This document shows, piece by piece, positions 48,295 to 58,776 of a DNA stretch of 64,000 nucleotides. Position numbers and translations under genes: made by a program. The notes under the pieces were generated by a model. The model saw only the letters and a list, made by a program, of their open reading frames with translations. It was not told the DNA's origin and made no database searches. The stretch comes from Derxia gummosa DSM 723. GTDB lineage: Bacteria > Pseudomonadota > Gammaproteobacteria > Burkholderiales > Burkholderiaceae_E. The DNA lies in contig NZ_AXWS01000007.1 in assembly GCF_000482785.1 (NCBI RefSeq), positions 992,001-1,056,000 on the forward strand, given 5' to 3'. The stretch's first letter is position 1. Each line of letters starts with the position of its first letter.

Positions 48295-49560
48295 TCAGGT
48301 ATTGGCGGGCGATGCGAATTCCAGCCGACGGACGGGCCCGCGCATGACCACGAGCAGCGCCAGTCCGGGCAGCGCGATTGCAAGCGTGCTCAGGTAGAAG
48401 CTCGGCCAGCCCATGGCCTCGACCATCACGCCGCTGGCCGGCCCCACATACACCCGCCCGACCGCCGACAGCGCCGACAGCAGCGCGTACTGCGTGGCCG
48501 AGAAACGCCGCTCGCACAGCGCCGTGAGCAGCGCGACGAAGGCCGCCGTGCCCATGCCGCCGCACAGGTTCTCGATCGCGACGGCCACCGTCATCGTCGT
48601 CAGCTCCTTGGGCAGCACCGCGAGCGCCCAGTAGGCGAGATTGCTCACCATCTGCGCAACACCGAAGGCAAACAGGCTGCGCCACAGCCCGAGCCGCGCC
48701 ATCAGCGCCCCGCCCGCGAGCGCGCCGACGATGGTCGCGGCGAGGCCGAAGGTCTTGTTCACCAGCCCCACCTCGCCGGCCGAGAAGCCGACCCCGCGGA
48801 TGAGGAAGCTCGTACTCAGCGCGCCGGCAAACGCGTCGCCGAGCTTGTAGAGCACGATGAGCACGAGAAAGGCGACCGCCCACGGCCGCCCGAAGAAGGC
48901 CCGCATCGGCCCGACCACCGCCTCGGCCAGCGAGCGCGGCGGCGCGGCGGCGACGCCGTCGGGCTCGGGCGCCATCAGCGTGCCGATCACGCCCACGAGC
49001 ATCAGCGCCGCCATCAGCGCATAGGTGCCGCGAAAGCCGAGCCACACATCGGCCAGCCACAGCGCCAGCCCGCCCGACACCAGCATCGCAAGGCGATAGC
49101 CCATCACGTTGACGGCCGCGCCCGCGCCGCGCTCGGCCGGCAGCAGCGCGTCGGTGCGCCAGGCGTCGAACACGATGTCCTGCGACGCCGACAGGAAGGC
49201 GACCGCGACCGCCAGCGCCGCGAGCGCGCCGAGCGAACCCTTCGGGTCGAACAGCGCCATCGCGCCCAGCGTCGCTGCCAGCGCAAGCTGGAAGCCGGCG
49301 AGCCAGCCGCGCCGCCGCCCGAGCCACCGGCCCGCGACCGGCAGCGGATAGCGGTCGAGCAGCGGCGACCACAGGAACTTGAACACATAGGCCTGACCGA
49401 CCAGCGTCATGAAGCCGATGGTCTTGAGGTCCAGCCCCTCGACCGTCATCCACGCCTGGAGCGTGCCGGAGGTGAGCGCCAGCGGCAGGCCCGACGCGAA
49501 GCCGAGCAGCAGCGTCGCCGCCATGCGCCGGCTGCCGAACACGGCGAGCAGCGCGCTCAT
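48295..49560 (-). CDS. ampG: Muropeptide permease AmpG
   Basis: This 421-residue major facilitator protein with about 12 membrane segments matches AmpG, which imports anhydro-muropeptides from the periplasm for peptidoglycan recycling and influences AmpR/AmpC beta-lactamase induction. Characteristic are LLLGFASGLPLALTSGTLQAW, split here as LLGFASGLPLALTSG, then YVFKFLWSPLLDRY, SASQDIVFDAWRTD, VNVMGYRLAML and GMGTAAFVALL. Start overlap with the exonuclease gene (ATGA at 49560) fixes the N-terminus. Confidence 0.93.
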   Translation of the reverse strand: MSALLAVFGSRRMAATLLLGFASGLPLALTSGTLQAWMTVEGLDLKTIGFMTLVGQAYVFKFLWSPLLDRYPLPVAGRWLGRRRGWLAGFQLALAATLGAMALFDPKGSLGALAALAVAVAFLSASQDIVFDAWRTDALLPAERGAGAAVNVMGYRLAMLVSGGLALWLADVWLGFRGTYALMAALMLVGVIGTLMAPEPDGVAAAPPRSLAEAVVGPMRAFFGRPWAVAFLVLIVLYKLGDAFAGALSTSFLIRGVGFSAGEVGLVNKTFGLAATIVGALAGGALMARLGLWRSLFAFGVAQMVSNLAYWALAVLPKELTTMTVAVAIENLCGGMGTAAFVALLTALCERRFSATQYALLSALSAVGRVYVGPASGVMVEAMGWPSFYLSTLAIALPGLALLVVMRGPVRRLEFASPANT

Positions 49561-50378
49561 GCGCCGGGCAGTTCGTAGTCGATGGTCAGCGGCGCGTGGT
49601 CGCTGAACCAGCTTTCCTTGTAGATGCCGGCGCGCACCGCGCAGGCCGCGAGCGCGGGCGTGGCGATCTGGTAGTCGATGCGCCAGCCGACGTTGTTGGC
49701 GCGCGCTTGGCCGCGATTGCTCCACCACGTGTAGCACTCGTCGGTCGCGTCGGGATGCAGGCGCCGGTACACGTCCACGTAGCCCAGCTCCTCGAACACG
49801 CGGGTGAGCCAGGCACGTTCCTCGGGCAGGAAGCCGGAGTTCTTCTGGTTGCTGCGCCAGTTCTTGAGGTCGGTCTCGCGGTGGGCGATGTTCCAGTCAC
49901 CGCACAGCAGGATCTCGCGGCCGCAGGCGCGCAGCTTCTGCAGGTGCGGAATGAAGGCGTCGAGGAAGCGGAACTTGGACGCCTGCCGGTGGTCACCCGA
50001 CGAGCCCGACGGCAGGTAGAGCGAAATGAGCGCGAGCTTCATGCCGGCCAGCTCGAAGCGCGCCTCGATCATCCGGCCCTCGTCGTCGAACTCGCTCACA
50101 CCGAAGCCGTGCTCCACCTCCACCGCCGGAATGCAGCCGCGATCGAGATACACGCCCACGCCGGAGTAACCCTTCTTTACCGCATGCGCGAATTCACCCG
50201 CGAGCGGCGTGCCGGGCGGGGCGATCATCCCGCTCTTCATGTCGGCCGCCTGCGCCTTCAGCTCCTGCACGCAGACGCCGTGCGCATGTTGCAGTGCGAG
50301 CCAGTCAAAGAATCCCTTGGTCGCGGCAGAGCGGATTCCATTGAGATTGGCGGTGATGATGCGCAGCGGTGTTCTCAT
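49557..50378 (-). CDS. xthA: Exodeoxyribonuclease III / AP endonuclease
   Basis: This 273-residue EEP-family nuclease removes 3' blocks and cuts at abasic sites in base-excision repair. The ordered motifs are ITANLNGIRSA (Asn), VQELKAQ (Glu metal ligand), LPSGSSGDHR, LLCGDWNIAHRETD (Asp/Asn) and the final SDHAPLTIDY (Asp-His catalytic pair). The ATG at 50378 is the family start. It is divergent from pyrE with a 225-nt gap and overlaps ampG. Confidence 0.96.
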   Translation of the reverse strand: MRTPLRIITANLNGIRSAATKGFFDWLALQHAHGVCVQELKAQAADMKSGMIAPPGTPLAGEFAHAVKKGYSGVGVYLDRGCIPAVEVEHGFGVSEFDDEGRMIEARFELAGMKLALISLYLPSGSSGDHRQASKFRFLDAFIPHLQKLRACGREILLCGDWNIAHRETDLKNWRSNQKNSGFLPEERAWLTRVFEELGYVDVYRRLHPDATDECYTWWSNRGQARANNVGWRIDYQIATPALAACAVRAGIYKESWFSDHAPLTIDYELPGA

Positions 50379-50603
50379 GTGGCGAAATGCGTGTCCCCGA
50401 GCGCCAGCCTTTGATCGGGAACTGAAATCTTTTTTGGGAAAATGCGAGGCTTGCCGGTTTCGACCGCATTACTTGCAAGTCAGGACTAACCGTCAACTGC
50501 GGAATCGGCCACAAAACACCATCATGCCCGGCTGCGCACCTTGTGAAGCGCGGCGGCAGCACCACAACGGCGGCGACGCCATTCACGACTTATCGAGGCA
50601 GCC
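50379..50603. promoter_or_regulatory. Divergent promoter region xthA / pyrE
   Basis: The 225-bp gap includes an AT-richer stretch (50411-50445, with TTGATC and a run of six T) suitable for promoters. The palindrome ACTTGCAAGT at 50471-50480 shares the CTTGCAAG core found at three other places in the window. No coding frame is supported. Confidence 0.4.
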
Positions 50604-51278
50604 TTGAACAGCTTTCGTCAGGAATTTCTTGCTTTTGCACTGCAACAAGGCGTGCTGCGGTTCGGGGAATTTATCACCAAGGCCGGACGGCCCTCGCCCT
50701 ACTTCTTCAACGCCGGCCTGTTCAGCGACGGCGCAAGTCTGGGCTCGCTCGGCGACTACTACGCCCAGGCGCTGCTGACCGCCGAGGCCGACGGACTCGG
50801 CTTCGACATGCTCTACGGCCCGGCCTACAAGGGCATCACGCTGGCGGCCGCCACCGCCATCGCGCTCGCACGCCGCGGCCGCAATCTGCCCTTCGCCTAC
50901 AACCGCAAGGAAGCCAAGGACCACGGCGAAGGTGGCCTGCTGGTCGGCGCGCCGCTCAAAGGCCGCGTGGTCATCATCGACGACGTGCTGACCGATGGCG
51001 CCTCCAAGCGCGAATCGGTCGAAGTCATCCGCGCCGCCGGCGCGACGCCCGTGGCCGTGGCCATCGCGCTCGACCGCATGGAGCGCAAGGGCGTCGAAGG
51101 CGCGCTGTCGGCGCGCTCGGCGGTGCAGGAGTTCGAGGCCGAGTACGGCCTGCCGGTGCTGGCGATCGCCAATCTGGACGACCTCATGGGCTGGCTCGAC
51201 GCCACGGCCGACACCAACCTCGCCGCCCACCGTGAACGCGTCGCCGCCTATCGCGCGCGCTTCGGTGTCGAACGCTGA
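50604..51278 (+). CDS. pyrE: Orotate phosphoribosyltransferase
   Basis: PyrE adds ribose-5-phosphate from PRPP to orotate to give OMP in pyrimidine synthesis. The 224-residue protein has GRPSPYFFNAGLF near residue 29, YGPAYKGITLA, AYNRKEAKDHGEGG (flexible catalytic loop with Lys) and the PRPP motif VVIIDDVLTDGAS. The start is a TTG at 50604 with GAGGC just upstream; it gives the family N-terminus MNSFRQEFLAFAL. Its stop shares one base with the next ATG (TGATG). Confidence 0.95.
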   Translation: MNSFRQEFLAFALQQGVLRFGEFITKAGRPSPYFFNAGLFSDGASLGSLGDYYAQALLTAEADGLGFDMLYGPAYKGITLAAATAIALARRGRNLPFAYNRKEAKDHGEGGLLVGAPLKGRVVIIDDVLTDGASKRESVEVIRAAGATPVAVAIALDRMERKGVEGALSARSAVQEFEAEYGLPVLAIANLDDLMGWLDATADTNLAAHRERVAAYRARFGVER

Positions 51279-51952
51279 TGAAATCCTTGTCAGCGCGGAC
51301 AGTCGTCTGCGCCCTCGCCGCGCTCACCACGACCGCGCCCGCACTGGCCCAGTCGGCACCGGGCGGCGCCGGTTCGCAGCAGCGCGCACGTGAAACCACC
51401 ATCTACAGCTGCCGCGACGGCAACGGTCGGACCATCACCTCCGACCAGCCGATCCCCGAATGCCTGAACCGCGAGCAGCGCGTGCTCAACCGCGACGGCT
51501 CCCTGCGTCGCGTGATCGAGGCGCCGCTCACGCCCGAGCAGCGCGCCGCGCGCGAGGCCCAGCAGCGCCGCGAAACCGAGGAGATCCAGGCGCGCGAACT
51601 CGCCAGGCAGCATGACCGCGTGCTGCTGTCGAGCTACTCGAGCGTCGAGTCGCTCGAACTCGCGCGCAAGCGGGCGCTGGCCGAGTCGGAGTCGATGCTG
51701 GAGGTGTCGCAGACGCGACTGGTCGCGCTGGAGAAGGAAAGGCTTGCGCTCCAGGGCGAATTCGACTTCTACAAGAAGACCCAGCCGCCGGCCGCGCTCC
51801 AGGCCAAGATCGACGAGAACGCCCGCGCGCGCGCCTTCGAGATGGCACTGATGCAGCGTCGCAACGAGGAGATCGCGCGCATCAACGCGCGCTTCGATGC
51901 CGACCGCGCTCGCTTCATCCAGCTCGGCGGCGAACCCACCACACGCCGCTGA
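51278..51952 (+). CDS. DUF4124-like periplasmic protein
   Basis: This 224-residue exported protein has a signal peptide ending near APALAQS. A short domain with YSCRDGNGRTITSDQPIPEC (paired cysteines) follows, as in DUF4124 proteins. A long charged coiled coil (about residues 85-215) completes it. Function is unknown. A pyrE-DUF4124 pairing is seen in Betaproteobacteria. It overlaps pyrE by one base and converges on rodA with only 7 nt between stops. Confidence 0.8.
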   Translation: MKSLSARTVVCALAALTTTAPALAQSAPGGAGSQQRARETTIYSCRDGNGRTITSDQPIPECLNREQRVLNRDGSLRRVIEAPLTPEQRAAREAQQRRETEEIQARELARQHDRVLLSSYSSVESLELARKRALAESESMLEVSQTRLVALEKERLALQGEFDFYKKTQPPAALQAKIDENARARAFEMALMQRRNEEIARINARFDADRARFIQLGGEPTTRR

Positions 51953-51959
51953 ACCGCCC

Positions 51960-53066
51960 TCAGCTCTGCACGAGCTGGCGGTGCCGGTTCACGCTCATGA
52001 GCACGCCGCAGCCCACCGCCAGCGTCATGAGCGCCGTGCCGCCATAGCTCATGAAGGGCAGCGGCACACCCACCACGGGCAGGATGCCGCTCACCATCCC
52101 CATGTTCACGAAGGCGTACATGAACAGGATGAGCACGATCGCGCCCGAGAACAGCCGCGCGAACAGCGTCGGCGCGTTGCCGGCGATGATCAGCCCGCGC
52201 GCGAGCAGCAGGAAGTACACGACCAGCAGCAGGCAATTGCCGACAAAGCCGAATTCCTCCGAATAGACGCTGAAGATGAAGTCGGTGGTGCGCTCGGGAA
52301 TGAACTCCAGGTGGGTCTGCGTGCCCTGCATCCAGCCCTTGCCGAAGATGCCGCCCGAGCCGATGGCGATCGTGCTCTGGATGATGTGAAAGCCCTTGCC
52401 GAGCGGATCCTTGGTCGGATCAAGCAGCGTGAGCACGCGCTCGCGCTGGTAGTCGTGCATGAAGGTCCAAGCCAGCGGCAGGCTTGCCAGCCCGCCGATG
52501 CCGAGCGCCGCGAGCACCTTCCAGCTCAGTCCCGCGAAGAAGATCACCGAGAAGCCGCCCACCGCCACCAGCGTCGCGGTGCCGAGATCGGGCTGCTTGA
52601 GGATGAGCCCGACCGGAATCAGCATCAGCACCGCCGCGAGCGCGAAGTCCTTCCAGCCGAGCGTCGCCTCGCGCATGTGGAAGTACCAGGCCAGCATCAA
52701 CGGCAAGCCGATCTTGAGGAATTCCGACGGCTGCAACTGCATGAAGCCGAGGTCGATCCAGCGCCGCGCGCCCTTCTTGACCGTGCCGAACAGCGCCACC
52801 GCGATCAGCAGCGTGACCGCCGCCACGTAGATCGGCACCGCCGCGCGCATCAGCAGGCGCGGCGGCACATTGGCCATCACCCACATCACGCAGAAGGCGA
52901 ACAGCAGGTTCTTCACATGGCCATCGAAGCGGCCGGGAAAGTTGTTGGCGCTCGACGCCATCGTCACCAGCGACAGCGTGACCAGCACGCCGAGGATGAT
53001 CAGCAGCGTCGGGTCGAACACCATCACCCAGGGCCGGATGCGCAGCCAGAGTTCGCGGCGGGTCAT
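51960..53066 (-). CDS. rodA: Peptidoglycan glycosyltransferase RodA
   Basis: RodA is the SEDS-family glycan polymerase of the cell-elongation complex, working with PBP2. The 368-residue protein has about ten membrane segments, the KKGARRWIDLGFMQLQPSE motif, IGSGGIFGKGW, HLEFIPERTTDFIFSV and the C-terminal LPFMSYGGTALM. All match RodA. The catalytic Asp is expected in the extracellular loop near ERTTDF. Its ATG overlaps the mrdA stop. It is the last gene of the mreBCD-mrdA-rodA operon. Confidence 0.97.
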   Translation of the reverse strand: MTRRELWLRIRPWVMVFDPTLLIILGVLVTLSLVTMASSANNFPGRFDGHVKNLLFAFCVMWVMANVPPRLLMRAAVPIYVAAVTLLIAVALFGTVKKGARRWIDLGFMQLQPSEFLKIGLPLMLAWYFHMREATLGWKDFALAAVLMLIPVGLILKQPDLGTATLVAVGGFSVIFFAGLSWKVLAALGIGGLASLPLAWTFMHDYQRERVLTLLDPTKDPLGKGFHIIQSTIAIGSGGIFGKGWMQGTQTHLEFIPERTTDFIFSVYSEEFGFVGNCLLLVVYFLLLARGLIIAGNAPTLFARLFSGAIVLILFMYAFVNMGMVSGILPVVGVPLPFMSYGGTALMTLAVGCGVLMSVNRHRQLVQS

Positions 53067-55354
53067 GGCGTGTCTTCCTTGCGGGCGGGAATCGCGGGAT
53101 CGGGCGCGGGACGCGCCGGGGCGTCACGGCGCGGGGCGGCGGGATCGGCACCGTGGACGGCGGCGGGATTGCTCGCGGCCGGCCCGCGACCCGATGCGCC
53201 ACCCGCGGACGGCGAGGCGCCGGACGTGGCCGCACTGGCGGCGCCACCGGCCGTCGCGCCGGTTGCCGCCGCGCCAGTCGCGCCGCCGGCCGCCGCACCG
53301 CCGTCGGGCGCGGCGGCCGGCGCGGGCCGGCGCGGCGCGGGCGGAGGCGCGACCAGATCGTCACGCACCTGATCGCGCTGGGCATCGGGCGCCACGGGCT
53401 GCGGCAGACCAAGCTCGTCGCCCGGCGCGGCCTGGGCGGCGGACTCGTCATCGTCGGTGGTGAGCGCGGCGGCCTTGCGCGGGTCGTCGAGTTCTTCCGG
53501 CCACTTGCCGAGCAGCCAGTAGTCGAACACCTTGCGCGCGATCGGCGCCGCCGCCTTGGCGCCGAAGCCGCCGTTCTCGACGATGAGCGCCACCGCGATC
53601 TTCGGATCGTCGGCCGGCGCGAAGGCCACGAACAGCGAATGGTCGCGATAGCGCTCGGGCGTCAGCGCCTCGTTGTACTTGGCGCCCTGCTTGATGCCGA
53701 TGACCTGGGCCGTGCCGGTCTTGCCCGCCGCCACGTAGGGCGCGTTGCCGAACACCGCCGAGCCGGTGCCGAAGCGGTTCACGTCGATCATTCCGCTCTT
53801 CACCACCTCGATGTTTTCGCGTTTGAGCGGGATGGTGTAGCTCTGCGTCGGCACGGTCGCGCGGCGCTCGCCGCTGCGCGCGTCCACCACCTCGCGCACC
53901 ACGTGCGGCCGCATCACGACGCCGTTGTTGGCGAGCGTGGCGATCGCGTGGCCGAGCTGGAGGATGGTGTAGCTGTTGTAGCCCTGCCCGATGCCGACCG
54001 AGATCGTCTCGCCGGCAAACCATTGCTGGGCTTCCTTGCGCTTGAAGGCATTGCGCTTCCATTCGGTGGACGGCAGCACGCCCTTCTTCTCGCCCTCCAT
54101 GTCGATGCCCGTGTACTCGCCGAAGCCGAAGGGCCGCATGAAGTTCGCGATCGCGTCGATGCCCATGTCGTTGGCGAGCATGTAGAAGTAGGTGTCCGAC
54201 GAATAGACGATGGCCTTGTGCAGATCGACCACGCCATTGCCGCCCGGCTTGCTGTCGCGGAACTGCCGTCCGCCGAAGTTGAAGACGCCGGTGTCGTGAA
54301 AGCTCCAGTTCGGCGTGCGCTTGCCCGTCTCCAGCGCCGCGAGCGCCATGAAGGGCTTGAACGTCGAGCCGGGCGGATACACGCCGCGCAGCGGGCGGTT
54401 GAGCAGCGGCTTGTCGGGGTCTTCGTTGAGCGCCTTCCAGTTGACAGGGTCGATGCCGTCGACGAACAGGTTCGGGTCGAAGCCGGGCCGGCTCACCATC
54501 GCGAGGATGTCGCCCGTCTTCGGCTCGATCGCCACCAGCGCGCCGCGCTTGGCGCCATACAGCTGCTCGACCATCTGCTGGAGCCGGATGTCGATCGACA
54601 GCACGAGGTTGTTGCCCGGCGTCGCGGGCGTGAGGCCAAGCGTGCGCACCGGCTTGCCGCCGGCCGACACCTCCACCTCGGCGAAGCCGGTCTTGCCGTG
54701 CAGCTCGCGCTCGTAGCTCTGCTCGATGCCGACCTTGCCGATGTACTCCGTGCCCTTGTAGTCGTCGGCGTTGTCCCAGTCCTCGATGCGCTCGGCATCC
54801 TTGGCCGAGATGCGGCCGATGTAGCCGATGACGTGGCCCGCCACGGCGCCGAGCGGGTACTCGCGGAACAGCCGCGCCTTGATCTCGACCGCCGGGAACA
54901 TGAAGCGCCAGGCCGCGAAGCGCGCGACCTCGTCGTCGGTCAGGCGGTTGCGGATCGGCAGCGAGCCGACGGTGCGCGTCTCCTCCATCAGCTGCCGGAA
55001 GCGACGGCGGTGGTGGGGCTGGATGTCGATGATGCGGGCGAGCTGGTCGATGGTCGCGTCGAGCTGGCCGGCCGGGATCTTCGATGGCGTGATCTCGAGC
55101 GTGTAGGCCGAGTAGTTGCGCGCCAGCACGACGCCATTGCGGTCGGTGATGACACCTCGGTTGGGCGGCGTCGGCACGACGGAGATGCGGTTGTCTTCGG
55201 CCTGGGCGTGATAGCTGTCGTAGCTGATGATCTGCAACCACACGAAGCGCGCGATCAACAGCCCGAAGCACACGAGGATGAGCGCCACCACCACGCCGAG
55301 ACGGCGGCGGAAGCTGACCAGCTCCTGCTGGTTGTCGCGCAGGCCGGCGCTCAT
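53063..55354 (-). CDS. mrdA: Penicillin-binding protein 2 (elongation transpeptidase) with long low-complexity tail
   Basis: PBP2 cross-links peptidoglycan during elongation. The 763-residue protein has an N-terminal membrane anchor (VVALILVCFGLLIARFVWL), the pedestal region with NRGVITDRNG, and the transpeptidase motifs PGSTFKP (active Ser), YSSDTYF and AAGKTGTAQ. After the domain ends near residue 622 there is a tail of about 140 residues rich in Ala, Pro and Gly, absent from typical PBP2 (about 630 residues). The stop overlaps the rodA start. The gap to mreD is 45 nt. Confidence 0.96.
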   Translation of the reverse strand: MSAGLRDNQQELVSFRRRLGVVVALILVCFGLLIARFVWLQIISYDSYHAQAEDNRISVVPTPPNRGVITDRNGVVLARNYSAYTLEITPSKIPAGQLDATIDQLARIIDIQPHHRRRFRQLMEETRTVGSLPIRNRLTDDEVARFAAWRFMFPAVEIKARLFREYPLGAVAGHVIGYIGRISAKDAERIEDWDNADDYKGTEYIGKVGIEQSYERELHGKTGFAEVEVSAGGKPVRTLGLTPATPGNNLVLSIDIRLQQMVEQLYGAKRGALVAIEPKTGDILAMVSRPGFDPNLFVDGIDPVNWKALNEDPDKPLLNRPLRGVYPPGSTFKPFMALAALETGKRTPNWSFHDTGVFNFGGRQFRDSKPGGNGVVDLHKAIVYSSDTYFYMLANDMGIDAIANFMRPFGFGEYTGIDMEGEKKGVLPSTEWKRNAFKRKEAQQWFAGETISVGIGQGYNSYTILQLGHAIATLANNGVVMRPHVVREVVDARSGERRATVPTQSYTIPLKRENIEVVKSGMIDVNRFGTGSAVFGNAPYVAAGKTGTAQVIGIKQGAKYNEALTPERYRDHSLFVAFAPADDPKIAVALIVENGGFGAKAAAPIARKVFDYWLLGKWPEELDDPRKAAALTTDDDESAAQAAPGDELGLPQPVAPDAQRDQVRDDLVAPPPAPRRPAPAAAPDGGAAAGGATGAAATGATAGGAASAATSGASPSAGGASGRGPAASNPAAVHGADPAAPRRDAPARPAPDPAIPARKEDTP

Positions 55355-55399
55355 GCGGCGGCTCCGGCCGTGGCGGAGGTGAAGCGGCTGGGCATCGGC

Positions 55400-55930
55400 T
55401 TACAGCGGCCGGTTCTCGTCGCGATCGACCGCGCGGCGCTGCGGCGCGAGCAGCAGCAGCTTGGCGACCGGCCAGAGCAGCGTCGCGACGAGGCTGGCCG
55501 CGAAGTAGGCAAAGCCCGGGAAGTTCGCGCCCGCCGCGAGCCGCACCACCAGCATCACGAGCTGGCCGATCAGCAGCAGCGGCAGCACATGGATCATCTG
55601 GCCGAACTGGTTGAACCATTGCACGCGCCGGTGCAGCGCGATCGCGCCATACGACAGCAGCGTGTACGACAGCGCATGCTGGCCGAGCAGCGCGCCGTCA
55701 TGCACATCCATCACCAGACCGAGCGCGAAGGCCGCGCCCAGCCCGAGCTTGCGCGGCTGGTGCACATGCCAGAACACGAGGCCGAGCGCGACCCAGTCCG
55801 GCACAGGCAGCCGGCTGCCCCAGGGCAGCAGGTCGAGCAGCAGCAGCCCGAGCAGCGAGGCGTAGATGAAGATGCGCGAGGCCGGACGAAGAATGATGTC
55901 CCGGCGCGGGACGTCGCCGACGGCGTTCAT
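55400..55930 (-). CDS. mreD: Rod-shape-determining protein MreD
   Basis: This 176-residue inner-membrane protein of the elongasome has about five or six hydrophobic segments (IFIYASLLGLLLLDLLPW, LGLGAAFALGLVMDVHDGALLG, MIHVLPLLLIGQLVMLVVRL, ALLW-type end), split here by position. MreD links MreC and the PBP2-RodA pair. The DVHDGALLGQHALSYTLL stretch is the most conserved part of the family. It overlaps mreC by 4 nt. Confidence 0.93.
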   Translation of the reverse strand: MNAVGDVPRRDIILRPASRIFIYASLLGLLLLDLLPWGSRLPVPDWVALGLVFWHVHQPRKLGLGAAFALGLVMDVHDGALLGQHALSYTLLSYGAIALHRRVQWFNQFGQMIHVLPLLLIGQLVMLVVRLAAGANFPGFAYFAASLVATLLWPVAKLLLLAPQRRAVDRDENRPL

Positions 55931-57018
55931 GGGCGGGCTCCGGCGGGGGCGGGAGAGACTGCGGCGGGGGCCGGGGACGCGGGCCGGGGCGCGGCGCGGG
56001 CGGCATCCTTGCCACCGGCGCTCCTGACCTCGGGCACGCCCTTGCCCGGCGCCATCGCCGCCTCCTTCGCCGCCTCCTTCGCCGCCTCCCTGGGCGCCTC
56101 GGCCGGCTTGCCGGCATCGGCTGGCGCGGACTTGGCGCTCGGCGGCAGCACGGCGGCGGCATTGGGATCGCTGCCCTCGGGCAGCTGGGCCTCGACGCGC
56201 AGCACCAGCAGCATGCTCGCGCCGCGGATGCGCGCGATCGGGTCGGCGATGATGCGCGCGAAGGTCGGGTCGGCCGTGCGATCGACCGTGCGCACCTTGG
56301 CCACCGGCAGGCCGGCCGGATACACGCCGTCCAGTCCCGAGGTCACGAGCTGATCGCCCTCCTGCACATCGGCATTGGCCGCGAGAAAGCGCAGTTCGAT
56401 CGTGCCCGGCTCCTCGCCGCCCTGGGCCAGGGTGCGCAGCCCGGTGCGGCGCAGCTGCACCGGCGTGGTCTGGTCGCGGTCGGTCGCCAGCGCGATCTCG
56501 GAGGTGAACGGGAAGGTGCGCACCACCTGCCCGACGAGCCCCGATTCATCGATGACCGGCTCGGCCACCTTCACGCCGGCCTGGCTGCCTCGGTCGATCA
56601 CGACGCGCGGCGCGAACGGGTCACGCGTGTCGTACAGCGCCTCGACCATCAGCGTGGCGATGCCGGCGCGCGCGCGCGCATCCACCAGCGCGCGCAGGCG
56701 GGTGTTCTCGGCACTCAGTTCTTCCATCTGGAGCAGCTGGGTCGCGTCGGCCAGGCGTTGCAGGCGCAGTTGCTCGTTCTGGCTGCGCAGCGTGGCCACC
56801 TCCTCGAAATGGCCGATGACGGTACGGGCCACCTCGGTCGGCCAGAGCGCGCCGCGCTGGAGCGGATAGAGCGTCGTGCCCACCGCCACGCGCAGCGCCT
56901 CGAGCGTGTGCATGCGCGCGTCGACCACGATCAGCGTGATCGACAGACCGGCGAAGAAGATGAGCCGCGCCAGCGCCGACGGGCCCTGGCGGAAGAACGG
57001 CGGCGGTTGCAGATCCAT
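55927..57018 (-). CDS. mreC: Rod-shape-determining protein MreC
   Basis: MreC is a bitopic periplasmic scaffold that activates PBP2-RodA. The 363-residue protein has one N-terminal membrane segment (ARLIFFAGLSITLIVVD), a coiled coil (about 65-112, EEVATLRSQNEQLRLQRLAD) and the two-barrel region with FAPRVVIDRGSQAGV, ESGLVGQV, TSGLDGVYPAGLPVAKV. From about residue 285 it continues in an Ala/Pro/Lys-rich tail (with EAAKEAAKEAA) not needed for the fold. It lies between mreB (36-nt gap) and mreD (4-nt overlap). Confidence 0.95.
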   Translation of the reverse strand: MDLQPPPFFRQGPSALARLIFFAGLSITLIVVDARMHTLEALRVAVGTTLYPLQRGALWPTEVARTVIGHFEEVATLRSQNEQLRLQRLADATQLLQMEELSAENTRLRALVDARARAGIATLMVEALYDTRDPFAPRVVIDRGSQAGVKVAEPVIDESGLVGQVVRTFPFTSEIALATDRDQTTPVQLRRTGLRTLAQGGEEPGTIELRFLAANADVQEGDQLVTSGLDGVYPAGLPVAKVRTVDRTADPTFARIIADPIARIRGASMLLVLRVEAQLPEGSDPNAAAVLPPSAKSAPADAGKPAEAPREAAKEAAKEAAMAPGKGVPEVRSAGGKDAARAAPRPASPAPAAVSPAPAGARP

Positions 57019-57054
57019 GCCGTCGAGTCCGGCCTTGCGGCCGCCTTGCGCGGG

Positions 57055-58488
<1,434 letters not shown>

Positions 58489-58776
58489 ATGTCGCTCACG
58501 CTTTCCGATGTCGAACGTATCGCGCACCTGGCGCGAATCCAGATCACCCCGGCCGATGCCGAACGCATGCTCGGCGAGCTCAACGGCATCTTCGGCCTGA
58601 TCGAGCAGATGCAGGCGATCGACACGACCGGCATCGAGCCGATGGCCCATCCGCTCGGCGGTGCCCAGCGCCTGCGCGCCGACGAGCACCAGACCCTCAT
58701 CCCGCGTGACGACACCATGAAGAACGCGCCCGCCCGCCAGGACGGCCTCTTCCTCGTCCCCAAGGTCATCGAATGA
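58489..58776 (+). CDS. gatC: Asp-tRNA(Asn)/Glu-tRNA(Gln) amidotransferase subunit C
   Basis: GatC is the small stabilising subunit of the GatCAB amidotransferase that corrects mischarged Glu-tRNA(Gln) and Asp-tRNA(Asn). The 95-residue protein begins [19 protein letters not shown], then has [21 protein letters not shown] and ends [11 protein letters not shown], all family landmarks. The ATG at 58489 is internal to a longer open frame. It overlaps gatA by 4 nt. Confidence 0.95.
   Translation: MSLTLSDVERIAHLARIQITPADAERMLGELNGIFGLIEQMQAIDTTGIEPMAHPLGGAQRLRADEHQTLIPRDDTMKNAPARQDGLFLVPKVIE

Noticed and set aside
53153-56353. Plus-strand open frame of 1066 codons across mrdA, mreD and mreC
   Set aside because: The composition is typical of antisense frames (Arg/Ala/His-rich), while the minus strand encodes the elongation operon.
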